A stretch of 64,000 nucleotides of DNA, from assembly GCA_964023205.1 (NCBI GenBank), contig OZ026835.1:40831083-40895082 (forward strand). Reading direction: 5' to 3'. The position numbers were made by a program, and so were the translations under genes. The first letter of the stretch is position 1, and the number at the start of each line of letters is the position of its first letter. Under the pieces are notes generated by a model. It was given only the letters and a program-made list of their open reading frames with translations. It was not told where the DNA came from and did no database searches. Shown here in pieces: positions 10,505 to 21,497 of this stretch. Origin of the DNA: Lutraria lutraria. Lineage: Eukaryota; Mollusca; Bivalvia; Venerida; Mactridae.

Positions 10505-11940
10505 GGTTGCCCTTTTTGAAAATGCACAGGTCCTGTAGAGATTGTCATGATGAACCAAGATATGAAGTTCGATGATTGCAGATGGTAGCGTTTTGATAGG
10601 CAAGGTTAAATTTCGGTACAGGCAAACAAAAATTAAGGGCCGTAAATCTGCTAAAAATGATCGAATCACAAAACCCTAATAACATGTGCTGGTGAACATG
10701 GTGACAATAGTTCTATCAAAGTTTGTTAAAATCCCTTGAGAAATACAGAAGTAGTTGCAAACAAAAGAGTATTTCTGTATATATTACATATGCACAAAAT
10801 AAACAAAGGGCCATAATTCCGTCAAAATTTATCGAAATCATGAAACCTTTACAACATGCATTGGATATCTCAATAACAATAGTTCCATGAAAGTTTTATC
10901 AAAATCCCTGGAGAAAACAAGGAAACAAGAGTAATTCCGTAAAAAATGATCGAATCACAAAACCCAGAATATATGTGTGGGGGTTCTTGGTAACAAGTCT
11001 GTGAAAGTTTCGTCAAAATCCCATGAAAAATGTAGGAGCAGTATCCTAAAAGAAATGATTTCTCTATATATTACATATATATGCACAAAATAAACAAAGG
11101 GCCATAATTCCGTCAAAATTTATCGAATCATAAAACCTTTACAACATGCATTGGGTATCTCGATAACAATAGTTCCATGAAAGTTTTATCAAAATCCCTA
11201 GAGAAAACAGTGAAACAAGAGTATTTCGCTGTTACAATCACACAAAAAAAACAAAGGGCCATAATTCCGTCAAAAATGATCGAATCACAAAACCCGGAAT
11301 ATATGTGTGGTGGTTCTTGGTAACAATAAGTCTGTGAAAGTTTCGTCAAAATCCCATGAAAAATGTAGGAGCAGTATCCTAAAAGAAATGATTTCTCTAT
11401 ATATTACATATATATGCACAAAATAAACAAAGGGCCATAATTCCGTCAAAATTTATCGAATCATAAAACCTTTACAACATGCATTGGGTATCTCGATAAC
11501 AATAGTTCCATGAAAGTTTTATCAAAATCCCTTGAGAAAACAATGAAACAAGAGTATTTCGCTGTTACAATCACACAAAAAAACAAAGGGCCATAATTCC
11601 ATCAAAAATGATCGAATCACAAAACCCGGAATATATGTGTGGTGGTTCTTGGTAACAATTAGTCTGTGAAAGTTTCGTCAAAATCGCATGAAAAATGTAG
11701 GAGTAGTATCCTAAAAAAATGTCGGATTTTTTTAAACACAATGACCCTGTGACCTTGACCTACTGACCTGAAAATGCACAGGTCCTGTAGAGGTTGTCAT
11801 GAGGAACCTACATATGAAGTTTGATGGATGTAGGTGCAGGCGTTTTGATTTTATAGGCAATGTTAAAGTTTGGTACAAACAGACAGACAAACAGAGGCCA
11901 AAAACAATATGCCCCCGATCTATCGATACGGGGGCATAAA
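10505..11940. repeat. Composite bivalve repeat with 333-bp tandem core
   Basis: A core unit containing GGGCCATAATTCCGTCAAAA, ACCTTTACAACATGCATTGG and GTAGGAGCAGTATCCTAAAA repeats head to tail. GTATCCTAAA recurs at 11041, 11374 and 11706, a period of 332-333 bp. A tail beginning GCACAGGTCCTGTAGAGG occurs near 10524 (diverged) and 11776. The 3' end has CAGACAGACAAACAG and a terminal hairpin of the form GCCCCCGATC...GGGGGC followed by ATAAAA. This is the layout of bivalve pearl-type or Helitron-like elements with satellite cores; that family assignment is inference. Reading frames here are repeat-derived. Confidence 0.8.
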
Positions 11941-11942
11941 AA
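11776..11942 (+). repeat. 3' tail module of the composite repeat (hairpin-ended)
   Basis: A 165-bp module almost identical to 52788-52958. It runs from GCACAGGTCCTGTAGAGG through TGGATGTAGGTGCAGGCG and CAGACAGACAAACAG to a hairpin GCCCCCGATC...ACGGGGGC and ATAAAA. The sharp, shared 3' end defines the element boundary. Confidence 0.85.
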
Positions 11943-12400
11943 TATATCTACCTTATTTGTAACGAGCATGTAACGAGACACAAACATCTTTGGTAGGCTT
12001 TGTCGATATATAACTCAGCAACTCTCGACCCGTCAAGATTTTAACTGAATGCTGGATAAGGCAGAATTTAAACAACTATGAAACAGCCACTGACAGCTAC
12101 AAGTTTGTATCCTGTTTATGCCAGGATTTTGGATTCAACAACATTGACAGTCACGTGTTATGGCTTTGCTTCATAAAACGTCCCCGTTGTTTACAAATAT
12201 TCGAAAATCTTAGTACGCCATCCATCTAACAAGATATTAATAAACAAACACGTCTGTTCTTCAAAATGAAAACAAAATGTTGACATCATTAAATAATTAA
12301 GCCAAGCTTATCTAAGTCCACATCGCTAACAAATTAAGTTCACGTTATCAGCCCTTACATACTTTTATTAATTAACTGTTCAATATTAGGCGCGTTTTCA
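11943..12400. other. Intergenic, no gene seen
   Basis: AT-rich sequence with no coding or RNA features. The first 60 bp (GAGCATGTAACGAGACACAAAC) resemble 58675-58705, so they are part of another dispersed repeat. Confidence 0.5.
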
Positions 12401-12501
12401 CTTCAAATGCTGGGCCGATATGAAATTCATCAAGACATTATGAACACAAAACTCGGTCATTATGAAAAAAATCGGCTATTATGAGATTCGACAGACATTA
12501 T

Positions 12502-12630
12502 GAGCTGGACAGCCAATCAGAAAGACCGAATTTCATAATATCCGAGTTTTTCATAATGGCTGTCCAGCTCGACCATTATGAAAAATTCGGCTATTATGAA
12601 ATTCGGTCTTTCTGATTGGCTGTCCAGCTC
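12502..12630. mobile_element. Foldback element, about 57-bp stem
   Basis: The left stem GAGCTGGACAGCCAATCAG...TTTCATAATGG pairs with the right stem CCATTATGAAA...CTGATTGGCTGTCCAGCTC. A 13-base centre (12560-12572) repeats part of the stem sequence. Upstream, 12415-12500 has three or more further CATTATGA motifs in related but unpaired sequence, suggesting partial copies of the same family. Confidence 0.85.
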
Positions 12631-12660
12631 GGCCATTATGAAACCGCTGCTTTAGTCTAT

Positions 12661-12832
12661 AATTAATTAATAAAATTGTCAATAAGCAAGTGTTTTCATA
12701 ATGGCCTTGTTATTGGCTTCAGACTGTCATATTAGCCCTCGGCCTTTGGCCTCAGGCTAATATGACAATCTTCAGACCAATAACAAGGCCATTATGAAAA
12801 CACTTGCTTATTGACAATTTTATTAATTAATT
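12661..12832. mobile_element. Foldback MITE, about 76-bp stem
   Basis: The left stem (AATTAATTAATAAAATTGTC through GTCATATTAGCC) is the near-perfect complement of the right stem (GGCTAATATGAC to AATTAATTAATT). They are separated by only 17 bases, CTCGGCCTTTGGCCTCA at 12738-12754. The stem includes TTTCATAATGGCC, resembling the neighbouring foldback at 12502-12630. Confidence 0.88.
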
Positions 12833-13214
12833 ATATTATTAACATTATATTATCACATACCGTGCCGTTTTTGCCGTGCCATAAAACGATATGACACGGT
12901 CGTGCATATAATATGTAAATGACATCACGAAGTGACGTCATGAACTTGATGAAGCATAGATTGGTACATGTTTTTCAAAATTATAACTTCACAGGAGAAA
13001 TGTTGAATTGATTTTAACAATTTGAGTAAGCAAAGATTCTGTTCACATCGTTAGATATGTACACACATTTATTATTTATGATGTTTCATAATGCAACTAT
13101 TTTTGTGCTCCTGATTAAAAAGCGTTATTACGCATGTGTCACTCTTTTGTTATTAGTAGCAATGTCAAACAGGTGTGTTGGTTTTCGCCGTATTTTCAAA
13201 GTATGTGATAAAAA

Positions 13215-13361
13215 GAATATTAAATTCGTGTAGATTCCGTCTTTAATTCATTGAACTCGTTGAATAAAACAGTATGAAGTTCGCCGAAGGCTCGCTTCAT
13301 ACTGTTTTATATGTACAACTCGTTCAATAAATTCAATACGGAATCCACACTCATTTAATAT
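13215..13361. mobile_element. Foldback MITE, about 65-bp stem
   Basis: The arms run from GAATATTAAATTCGTG to CTCATTTAATATCC. They pair through GATTCCGT, CGTTGAATAAA and AAAACAGTATGAA, with a few mismatches and a small indel. The 17-base CG-rich centre is GTTCGCCGAAGGCTCGC at 13279-13295. No open reading frame is present. Confidence 0.85.
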
Positions 13362-13616
13362 CCTCTATGTATTCACTAATTAATAACTGGAAATGGGATC
13401 TCGTATGTGGTTGGCAAATGTCCATTCTAAGCATTTCCAGGAAAATCCAGACTGTTTTTCTGATTGTTTAATAGCAATCGCTGCTTGTCATACCATAGAT
13501 TAAAATTACACATGGACATCGATTTAGATGAATTTGTGCGAGTGTCCCATTCATTGAAGTAAACAATATGCTTAATTTTCAAATCCTTATCTAAATATCT
13601 TTCCACGTGAGGAATG

Positions 13617-14175
13617 TACGGTGGCATAAAGGGGACAAAGGAAATATTTTATTTACCGCGTGCGCACGTAGTAGCTACGGCGTGCGCGCGTGAAATCTAC
13701 TGCGTGCGTACGTGAAAGCTACTATGTGCGCACGTGATAGCTACTGCGTGCACACGTGATAGCTACTGCGTGCGCACGTGATAGCTACTGCGTGCGCACG
13801 TGATAGCTACTGTGTGCGCACGTAATAGCTACTACAAATTAGCGATTCCCTTACCATTATCAAAATGGCAGAACTGACACTTATTCTTATTGGTCAGCTA
13901 TCGCGTGCGCACGTAGTAGCTATTGCGTGCGCACACAGTACCTATCACGTGCGCACGCAGTACCGATCAAGTGCGAACGCAGTAGCTATCACGTACGCAC
14001 GCAGTAGCTATCACGTGCGCACGCATTAGCTATCACGTGCGCACGCAGTAGCTATCACGTGCGCACGCAGTAGCTTTCACGTACGCACGCAGTAGATATC
14101 ACGTGCGCACGCCGTAGCTACTACGTGCGCACGTGGTAAATAAAATATTTTCTATGTCCCCTTTATGCCACCGTA
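13617..14175. mobile_element. Foldback transposon with 22-bp tandem-repeat arms and 6-bp target duplication
   Basis: The ends are inverted repeats of about 60 bp, starting TACGGTGGCATAAAGGGG and ending CCCCTTTATGCCACCGTA. They are flanked by the direct repeat GGAATG at 13611-13616 and 14176-14181. Inside, the left arm has about 8 copies of a 22-bp unit (CGTGCGCACGTGATAGCTACTG). The right arm has about 10 copies of its reverse complement. The loop between them is about 65 bp. Each unit has one or more CpG-rich CACGTG or TGCGCA motifs, in sharp contrast to the AT-rich flanks. The design recalls Foldback/Galileo-type elements. No protein is encoded. Confidence 0.9.
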
Positions 14176-14181
14176 GGAATG

Positions 14182-14868
14182 GCATGCAACACAATGCGAA
14201 AAAGGAACACGTTTTTTTTTCATATGAAGATACGGAAGATAGTAAAAATAGCATAAGTGTAAAGCAAAATAATTTCGAAACAGCCAGTATTGTTGACTTT
14301 GTTGTGCTAACTTACGGGTAATGGTGTTTGAATCACATGCATGTATATAAATGCAACAAGGACCAAGTTGAAAAATAGTCGCTGACATTATCCATGTATT
14401 AACTGAAGCCAAGCTAAGATACTAATAATATCATGGCTAATGTATTAATTAATTAATTACCTTTATGTATACGAAGTAATAAGTATGTATCATTATATTA
14501 ATTTGTCATAATTCCATAAACAATGAAACACAATAGCTTTTTGCGTTATTATATAATTAATATTTCGACCTTACCCAGATTATAAGGTGGGTTTCTAGGT
14601 ACTGATCATAGAATTATACTTGCGTAAATTATTAGCAGGCTTTGGTGTCTAGGCTGTGAATTTGATATAATTAATTTATTAATAAATAAATAAAATAGAA
14701 AATTCGACTGAACAATTTAGTTTTGTTATTATATTAATAACTTCGATTCCCCGCTTCGCACTGACGTTTGGGACACAGATAACACGGTACAGTGTTAGAT
14801 GGGTACTAGCGGATCTTTTGACGTATTATTTTTTATGAATGGTAGCGCCCAAACCTGAAGAATCACAA
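14182..14868. other. Intergenic, no gene seen
   Basis: AT-rich DNA with T and A runs and no supported feature. Short frames crossing the foldback end at 14175 are shadows of its terminal repeat. Confidence 0.5.
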
Positions 14869-15843
14869 CAAGAGGGTCATGATGGCCCGATAGTCGCTCA
14901 CCAGTAAAAAAGGACCTTTAGAAAAGAACAGTTTTAACTGTTTTCCTATATGAGCCTAACCCCCGAGGCGGGACCAATTTTGACTCCAATGCCATCATTT
15001 GAACAAATTTAGCAGAGGTCCACTAGACAAACCCACAAACTAAAAACCTAAGGTCTAGGCATCAAAGTTTCTGACAAGAACATCTTATTTAAAAAATATG
15101 TTTTCATATATAAGCCGAAATATCGAAACTCTAGGCATTGTTGTTCCTGACAAAAAGAATTTTTAAAAAAGTCCTATGTACAATGGTTGTACACAACGAT
15201 ATCGCACACCTGTCGCTTCTTAGTGAAATGTGTTTTTATCATAAGAACTAAGCAATGGCTATTGTAACTAAAAAAATTGTAAAAACAGTGGATGATGTTA
15301 ATGTCTCATCTTCACAGCATCATAACATACAGTTGTAAATCATTGGTGTGCTATGTAACATCATTTTAAATTACGTTAATGTTTTCATACAGAAAATAAG
15401 GCAATTTACCTGTAAGTCGGGGGATCATCTGACGGCTATCATTGTATATAAGCCTATGAAAAATCAAGTGAACCCCGCGGCTGAGCCAATTTTGACCATA
15501 GGGTCACGACTTCAACAATCTTTGTAGAGATCCACTAGATGATGTTACACACCAAATATCTAAGTTCAAGGCAATGTAGTTTGACCTTGGGTATAAATTG
15601 GCTCCGGCCCGGGGGTAACTTGATTTTACATAGGCTCTTATAAGAAAATTGTTTAAATCTTCTTATCCGAAACCACAAGTCCTTGAGCTATGATATTTAG
15701 TGCGAAGCATTGTCTTGTAGACCTCTACCAAGTTTTTCAAATCCTGGTCCCAGGGTCAGAACTGACTCTGCGCCCGTGGTCAATTGATTTTGCAATTAGA
15801 GTTTCCAGGTGAGCGATTATATAAGGCCATCACGACCCTCTTG
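14869..15843. mobile_element. 975-bp element with inverted CAAGAGGGTC ends
   Basis: The left end CAAGAGGGTCATGATGGCCC...CGCTCACC is mirrored at the right by GGTGAGCGATTATA...GACCCTCTTG, inverted repeats of about 36 bp. The interior has degenerate repeated modules (CCAATTTTGACTCC, GTCCACTAGAC, AATATCTAAG) similar to 3727-3970. The ends are the same CAAGAGGG...GCTCACC sequence that opens the tandem-core elements at 21498, 33289, 44677 and 46392. In those, the 3' end is a hairpin instead. No target duplication is clear. Confidence 0.8.
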
Positions 15844-17495
15844 TTTTGAAAATGGGGGATGCCAGTGCAGATTTTCATTGGGAGTGAACTTACATTAAAG
15901 GAGTTTTGGAAAATATTCTTTAGGCTTGAGGTCAGTTCTTTGGAGAGTGTATTAATGTCTGGCCTTATCTTATCTGAATCACACGCCTGGCGAGGATTTA
16001 ATTTTGAGTAGCTTTCTCAATCCCCTATTTTGATGTCATGAATGTTGGGATGAATTGGCCTTTTTGATTTTCATCTTACTGACTGAAACTGCTTGTTTTA
16101 TGCTGTAGTCTTAATTAAAGTAGTCATCGTGATGAATTGTTTTAAATTAGAGAGTATAATTCTTTAGTATTCGTGGGAGTGGACTGATTTTCTTTTTAAA
16201 TAGCCCAATTTCGATAACACCGTTATTGTTATCAGTGTCATTGTTGCGTGTATATTTAAATACAGTGTTCAACCAAAACAAGTAAAGTAACATTGAACAT
16301 GCTGTAACACAATAATTTACATGAATACATTAAAGAAAGTGAAGAGTTGCAAAGGGTGGTAATACACAATAAGCTAACAGATACCTACTTCCGGTACTAT
16401 GTTAACAGACCAGTGTGAAAGGAATGTATGACTCGAAGTCAATCATACAGAGCAAAAATAGAACGGGAGAGTTTCTTAGTTTTTAGCTGAAAGAGTGAAC
16501 AGATCAGTGTTTTTTTTTTTGTGAAGGCAGTTGACGATTTTGACACGTGCGCACATGTATTCTATAAGCCTTATGCATGCGTTCCATTTAAATTAATCTT
16601 GGAATTACATTTTTGTGTTATGTTATTTCCAAGAAAAAATCGTTAAAAAGAATTTCTGTATGGACCTTAATTAGTTCCGCCTTAAACAACAAATAAAGCT
16701 TGGTTTGAGCTTCTTAATTAGTAGGTTTCTCGTGTCACTCTTATTATTACCTGACAGTAATTAATTAAAGCGGACTTGGACGTTGTTTATGAACAGAACG
16801 TTCATGCAATATGCATAAAGCTAAAACAGTTCAGAGTTTAAAAAAAAAAAGTCGAAAAGATTTACATGTGTACTTTTATCAGAACGCCTTTAGTGAGGTA
16901 CAATTATTCACCAATAGTTCATACTTTCGATTTTACGGTCATTCTGGTAAAACAAATCATGGGGACGAAGATGTGCAAAAATAACAGAGACATATGCAGT
17001 ATCTGATAGGGACCGGGCTTTAGTTTATTGCCTCAGTCTAGGGTTTTGAAATGACACAAAGAACTGAACATTACTGTGAATTTTGACGAAATACTGAACG
17101 TGCATTCGATTATAAAAGATTTCAAGAAAACAGTAAAGCACGGGTGATGGAACACTGCGACTTCAAATTGCTCTGCAGTTTACGGTATACGCTTTATTTC
17201 TTTTTAAGTATATACATGTAGTACAGATGGCCAAGTAATTTCCCCCCCCCCAGGCACATTTTATGCAAGAACTGTCTGTTTAATGACAATGCCTCGGCTC
17301 ATGTTTCCACAGACGAATAAGAGTATCTGACATCATTGACATAGCCTCATTACACTGTTCAACGTTTATACTCGGTCAACATGGTGCATTATAATTGGTG
17401 CTGATACTTTTGTGAGCAGGACTATCACTGACTTGTTTGACACTTTACAGATTAAGCGAATAATGTCACTTTATTCTATCGTAAGATTCATTTAC
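15844..17495. other. Intergenic, no gene seen
   Basis: No open reading frame with coding character and no clear repeat boundaries. The stretch contains homopolymers (T run near 16512, C run at about 17244-17253) and several short AT-rich palindromes. Confidence 0.5.
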
Positions 17496-17781
17496 GCACC
17501 TGTCAATATTTTGCCAGCCCAGGGGGGCGGGTCGGACATACACGGGACTTAGACAGAAGACCATTTCCGACAGGCGGGAATTTGATAAACTTCATGACTC
17601 CGGGTCCCGGGAAATAGACTTTACTTTTTAATAGATTTACATCCATGTCGCATTTGATAGACCAAGTAGGCTCTATGGTGGGGATTTAGACGAATACAGT
17701 TATCTTTAGGGTGGGGATTTAGACATCAAATTCCATTGGGTCAGCCCGCCGTCCCCGGGCGGGCAAAATATTGACAGGTGC
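17496..17781. mobile_element. 286-bp MITE with 20-bp perfect TIR
   Basis: The terminal inverted repeats are GCACCTGTCAATATTTTGCC at 17496-17515 and its exact complement at 17762-17781. The subterminal sequence is GC-rich on both sides (AGCCCAGGGGGGCGGGTC and GTCAGCCCGCCGTCCCCGGGC). The interior repeats GGTGGGGATTTAGAC twice. No target duplication is obvious. Confidence 0.75.
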
Positions 17782-18813
17782 ATTATTCATATATATTACG
17801 ACATTTTACATTTTGAATAGTAGTATGTTCTTGATTGTCTATACATGGGTTCGCCTATATTTATAAAATATTCAAAAATATAGATGTCCGATTGTAAAAC
17901 CTGAGCAGTGTATATCCTATATCCTGTCCAATGGGATTTCGAGCTTAATCCCTTCTTAAAGAATGCCGAAAGGGTTGTAAGTTTCAGATCCGAATGACTG
18001 TATACAGCCAAAACGTTTTGCATGTCAATGATGATTACATTGAAGTCCTGTTTTTTTTAATGTTCTGATATGATCAGTAAATGGGCAACAAGCTCTACCT
18101 TAGGTACTTAAAATGGCTCACATGGAAATCTGTTCAGCTTTGACATTGTAAAAGCACCATTTAAAATTATTATTTTACAATAACTATGTTTTGTCACATT
18201 TTACTAATGCAAATACGTCGATAGCACACATTTTATGGTTCTAATTAAAATACCGATAATAAGCACGTACTCATGTAATTTTACTTCAGTCAACAATTCA
18301 CGTCAAGACTATATTCAAGAAATATGAATAGTCCAATTCTTAACATTGTTAATTATCTTTTATTTCTTAATTATCCTTAATATAGGACCAATAGAATTTC
18401 TTTCTTTGATAGTATTTTTTTTTCAGAACCAGTTTCATTTTTTGGTCTGAATTGGTAATTATATAAGTTAATTAAACAACGTCATTTTTATATTTATAGT
18501 AGGATAATTCAAAATATTAGTTTTATAAACGGGCACAATGTTGATAAAGCAACGTTTAAAGAATTTTCGGAAATGATCCATTTATTTGATGGTTTTTTTT
18601 TGTAATAATATTTACCTTATTTAGGCGAAACAATGTTGGTTTCCGGTTATATTACATGCTCATTAGAAATACAGTAGTTAGATAGTTGGGAAATCATTTT
18701 TGTTCTTGAAAGCGCACCGAACGGGGAAATAATGGAAATACCCTTCCTCGGGCCCATCAAAAAGTCTAGGATCACGGAGAAGAATATGGTGTCGGTAACC
18801 AGAAATATAACAA
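17782..18813. other. Intergenic; one short open segment near 18681-18800
   Basis: Mostly AT-rich and featureless. A plus-strand frame around 18681-18847 stays open with balanced composition (reading ...VLESAPNGEIMEIPF...), ending inside the adjacent MITE. It might be an exon relic, but there is no clean acceptor in phase, so it is not called as a gene. Confidence 0.35.
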
Positions 18814-19275
18814 GAAAAACTATAACAAAACGTTATAGGTAGACGAATTTCAAGAAGCATATTGGTTTATGTTTTTTGTATGAAGTTGCTTTTTTCATAT
18901 AGGAAATTGTCTGTATATTTAATTCAATCCAAGGGTATAAAATATTTACATGATATGAATAATACACATGATAATGACAATCATGAGTGTTTACAAATGA
19001 ATAAATTCATGTATATAGTTGACAAGCACATGGTTATACCATACCCTACATCAATCAAATAGAATCAACCCTAAATGTTAACGAATTCACCATAAATCTG
19101 AGCACTATCATACAACCACATTCATGATTTACTTACCTGTCAACTATTAATAGATTCAGTCATCACCATTAGCCAATCAAATGGCCAGGATTAGCCAAAC
19201 TAGTTATAGACACTACAGTAAGTACTCGTAAACAGCTATAATAAACAAATACTCGTTTATAATTCTAGAAAAAAT
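18814..19275 (+). mobile_element. Dispersed repeat, copy 1 (second copy at 51165)
   Basis: The segment starts with CTATAACAAAACGTTATAG and TAGACGAATT. It shares TTTTTTGTATGAAGTTGCTT, ATTCATGTATATAGTT, TTAGCCAATCAAATGGCC and AACAGCTATAATAAAC with 51165-51755, in the same order. It is shorter than the second copy in the middle. No reading frame is supported. Confidence 0.8.
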
Positions 19276-20100
19276 ACGCATTAACACTATTTTGATATTC
19301 CAATACATGTACATGTATTTTGTTCCAATTTTTAGCATTACTATTATAATTGCAAAATCCAATGAACCGGCACCCAGCTGTCCAAGTTTAAAACAAATAC
19401 TAACTCTTAACTTCAAATGATAATGTTAAAGAAATAAAAGGAGATATGTTTCGTTCTAGCGTAGAGTCAAAATTCTGTTAGACTTGACGAGCATCAACTA
19501 AAGAAGAAAGTGGTGATGTTGCTGAAGTAGAAAGTGGTTATTTTGCTATCAATTTGGTAAATCACCCAAGTCATGTCTGAGCTCATATTGGTACGAACTG
19601 AAACAAATACGTTCAAGCACTCTTTAGACGTCGTGCAATACGTAGGTTGGATCTCCTTATTCAAACTGCATGTCCATAAAAGTATGAACCCATTTTCAAA
19701 GATGGCCATTGACCCCAGTCTTCAAATTATAGTTTAGTCTCAGTTACCACTTGGAGTGGTCCTACCTACTCAAAATATTAAAAATATCTCTGTTTTTAAT
19801 ATGTTTGTCCACTGTCCATTATCTCTTTACATCAACTTGATAATAAGCCCATTCAGACTTTAAGACCATTTGTGTTATCATACAGGTAATCTTAATGCTA
19901 TAGAAATGTGTTTAATAACTAATAAAAGTTTGTTCCAGTGTTGATGACGCCCACAATTTCATGTAAACAAATTAATAAGCCATATCGGGTTTGAAATGAT
20001 CATACAGTTGAATGAACTTACAGAAATCAACTGAAAAAAGTTTGATAGAAATATTAATGCTATCAATAATATAATCAATGTTATCAGCAATGTTATTATT
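19276..20100. other. Intergenic, no gene seen
   Basis: AT-rich sequence without supported features before the minisatellite. Confidence 0.45.
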
Positions 20101-20105
20101 AATAA

Positions 20106-20450
20106 TGGTATCAACAATGATATCAAGAATAGCATTAATAACCGTTGAATATCAACTACATGTATGTCATCAATACTACCATAAATGTTATCAACAATGA
20201 TATCAAGAATAGCATCAATAACATTATCAACTACATGTGTGTCAACAATACTTCCATAAATGTTATCAGTTATGGTATCAAGTATAGCATCAATAACATT
20301 ATCAACTACATGTGTGTCAACAATACTACCATAAATGTTATCAGTTATGGTATCAAGTATAGCATCAATAACATTATCAACTACATGTATGTGATCAATA
20401 CTACCATAAATGTTATCAACAATGGTATCAAAAATAATATCAATAATGTC
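20106..20450. repeat. 75-bp minisatellite
   Basis: About 4.5 copies of a 75-bp unit. ATAAATGTTATCA recurs at 20181, 20256, 20331 and 20406, exactly 75 bp apart. Each unit includes ATCAATAACATTATCAAC, CTACATGTGTGTCAACAA and GGTATCAAG. Since 75 is divisible by 3, long frames stay open on both strands: 208 codons on minus (19959-20585) and 111 on plus (20145-20480), each with 25-residue periodicity. The flanks (20040-20105, 20450-20590) are simpler ATCAA(T/C)AA-type sequence from which the unit probably arose. Confidence 0.9.
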
Positions 20451-20590
20451 ATCGGCAACATGATACAATACTACCAATGATGTTATTAACATCAATGTAA
20501 TTACATGTAACAATATTTTCAACATTTTTTTTGCAACCATGTTATCAATAATGATATCAATAGTATCCATAATGGTATCAAACAAGTTAT

Positions 20591-21497
20591 CAAATGTTTA
20601 TTTTTTTTCGTGTTTTACGCAATAATAAATCAACATCCTCTTATCAGCTCTATATTGGTATTTGGTAAAAAGTCATTTTACTTATTAAAACAAATTTGTC
20701 GAAAGAATGCAGCGATTTTCTTACCAGAAAACGTTCTATAAAGTCTGTTGAATATGTATATAAATATCAGACTATAAACCTATCCTTTACTTTTTTATTT
20801 GTATATTATCGTTGTAGCAATTATTATGACATGAAACTGGTAAACAAATTTCACTTATACCACATTTAGTTACTAAAGAAGTAATCCCAGATGACGCCAT
20901 CTTGACGTGAGCAGTATTGATGCTTAAGATACCCGTACACAACTTGTGATGGATTGTTGATAAAAAAACGCGTAGAATTTATGGATTACTTAGCCAAATA
21001 ACAAACTATCCTCTCCATTCATTATTCGTGAATTGAAGATGATGTTAATTGGGGTCTCTAAGCGTTAACTTATGGCTTTGTCAGATATTTGAAAGAATGT
21101 ATTTTAGTCCAATCCCCGGGGGCGAATGAACAAAAAATTAATTACTGATGTCCTATCCTTAAGATATACTATGAATGAAAATGTCTTAGGTCACGTAAAA
21201 CATTTCATTCAATAACAGAATACTGATTATAATGACACATGATTAAACTCTTAGATTAAATCACCATATGGTAATTTAATCTAAACATCTATTTTTACAA
21301 CTAGTGAATACATTTTTTAAACAAATTTTCCCTGTACGCTAATAAGGGAAAAGATGTGGTGCCCTCTTAGTCGTCAAAATAAAAAATAACACATGAATAA
21401 AATGTCAAAATTGTTACATTTGTACAGCAATTAAATTTCGTATTGATCCCGAAATAGTCTTAAAATAGTTTTACTATTGTTATACGAGTATAGTAAA
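20591..21497. other. Intergenic, no gene seen
   Basis: AT-rich with no supported coding region or repeat boundary. A short dyad ATTAAATCACCATATGGT...TTTAATCT lies near 21254-21283. Confidence 0.45.

Noticed and set aside
10346..10669. 107-codon minus-strand frame
   Set aside because: It lies across the hAT-like MITE end and the composite repeat, with no coding character beyond chance.
13427..13627. Minus-strand frame (66 codons) near the foldback element
   Set aside because: Its start lies in the terminal inverted repeat. When followed across the pre-insertion site it meets a stop soon upstream. No homologue is recognised.
19959..20585. 208-codon membrane-like protein
   Set aside because: It is a repeat-derived frame; the antisense frame is also open and both follow the 75-bp unit.
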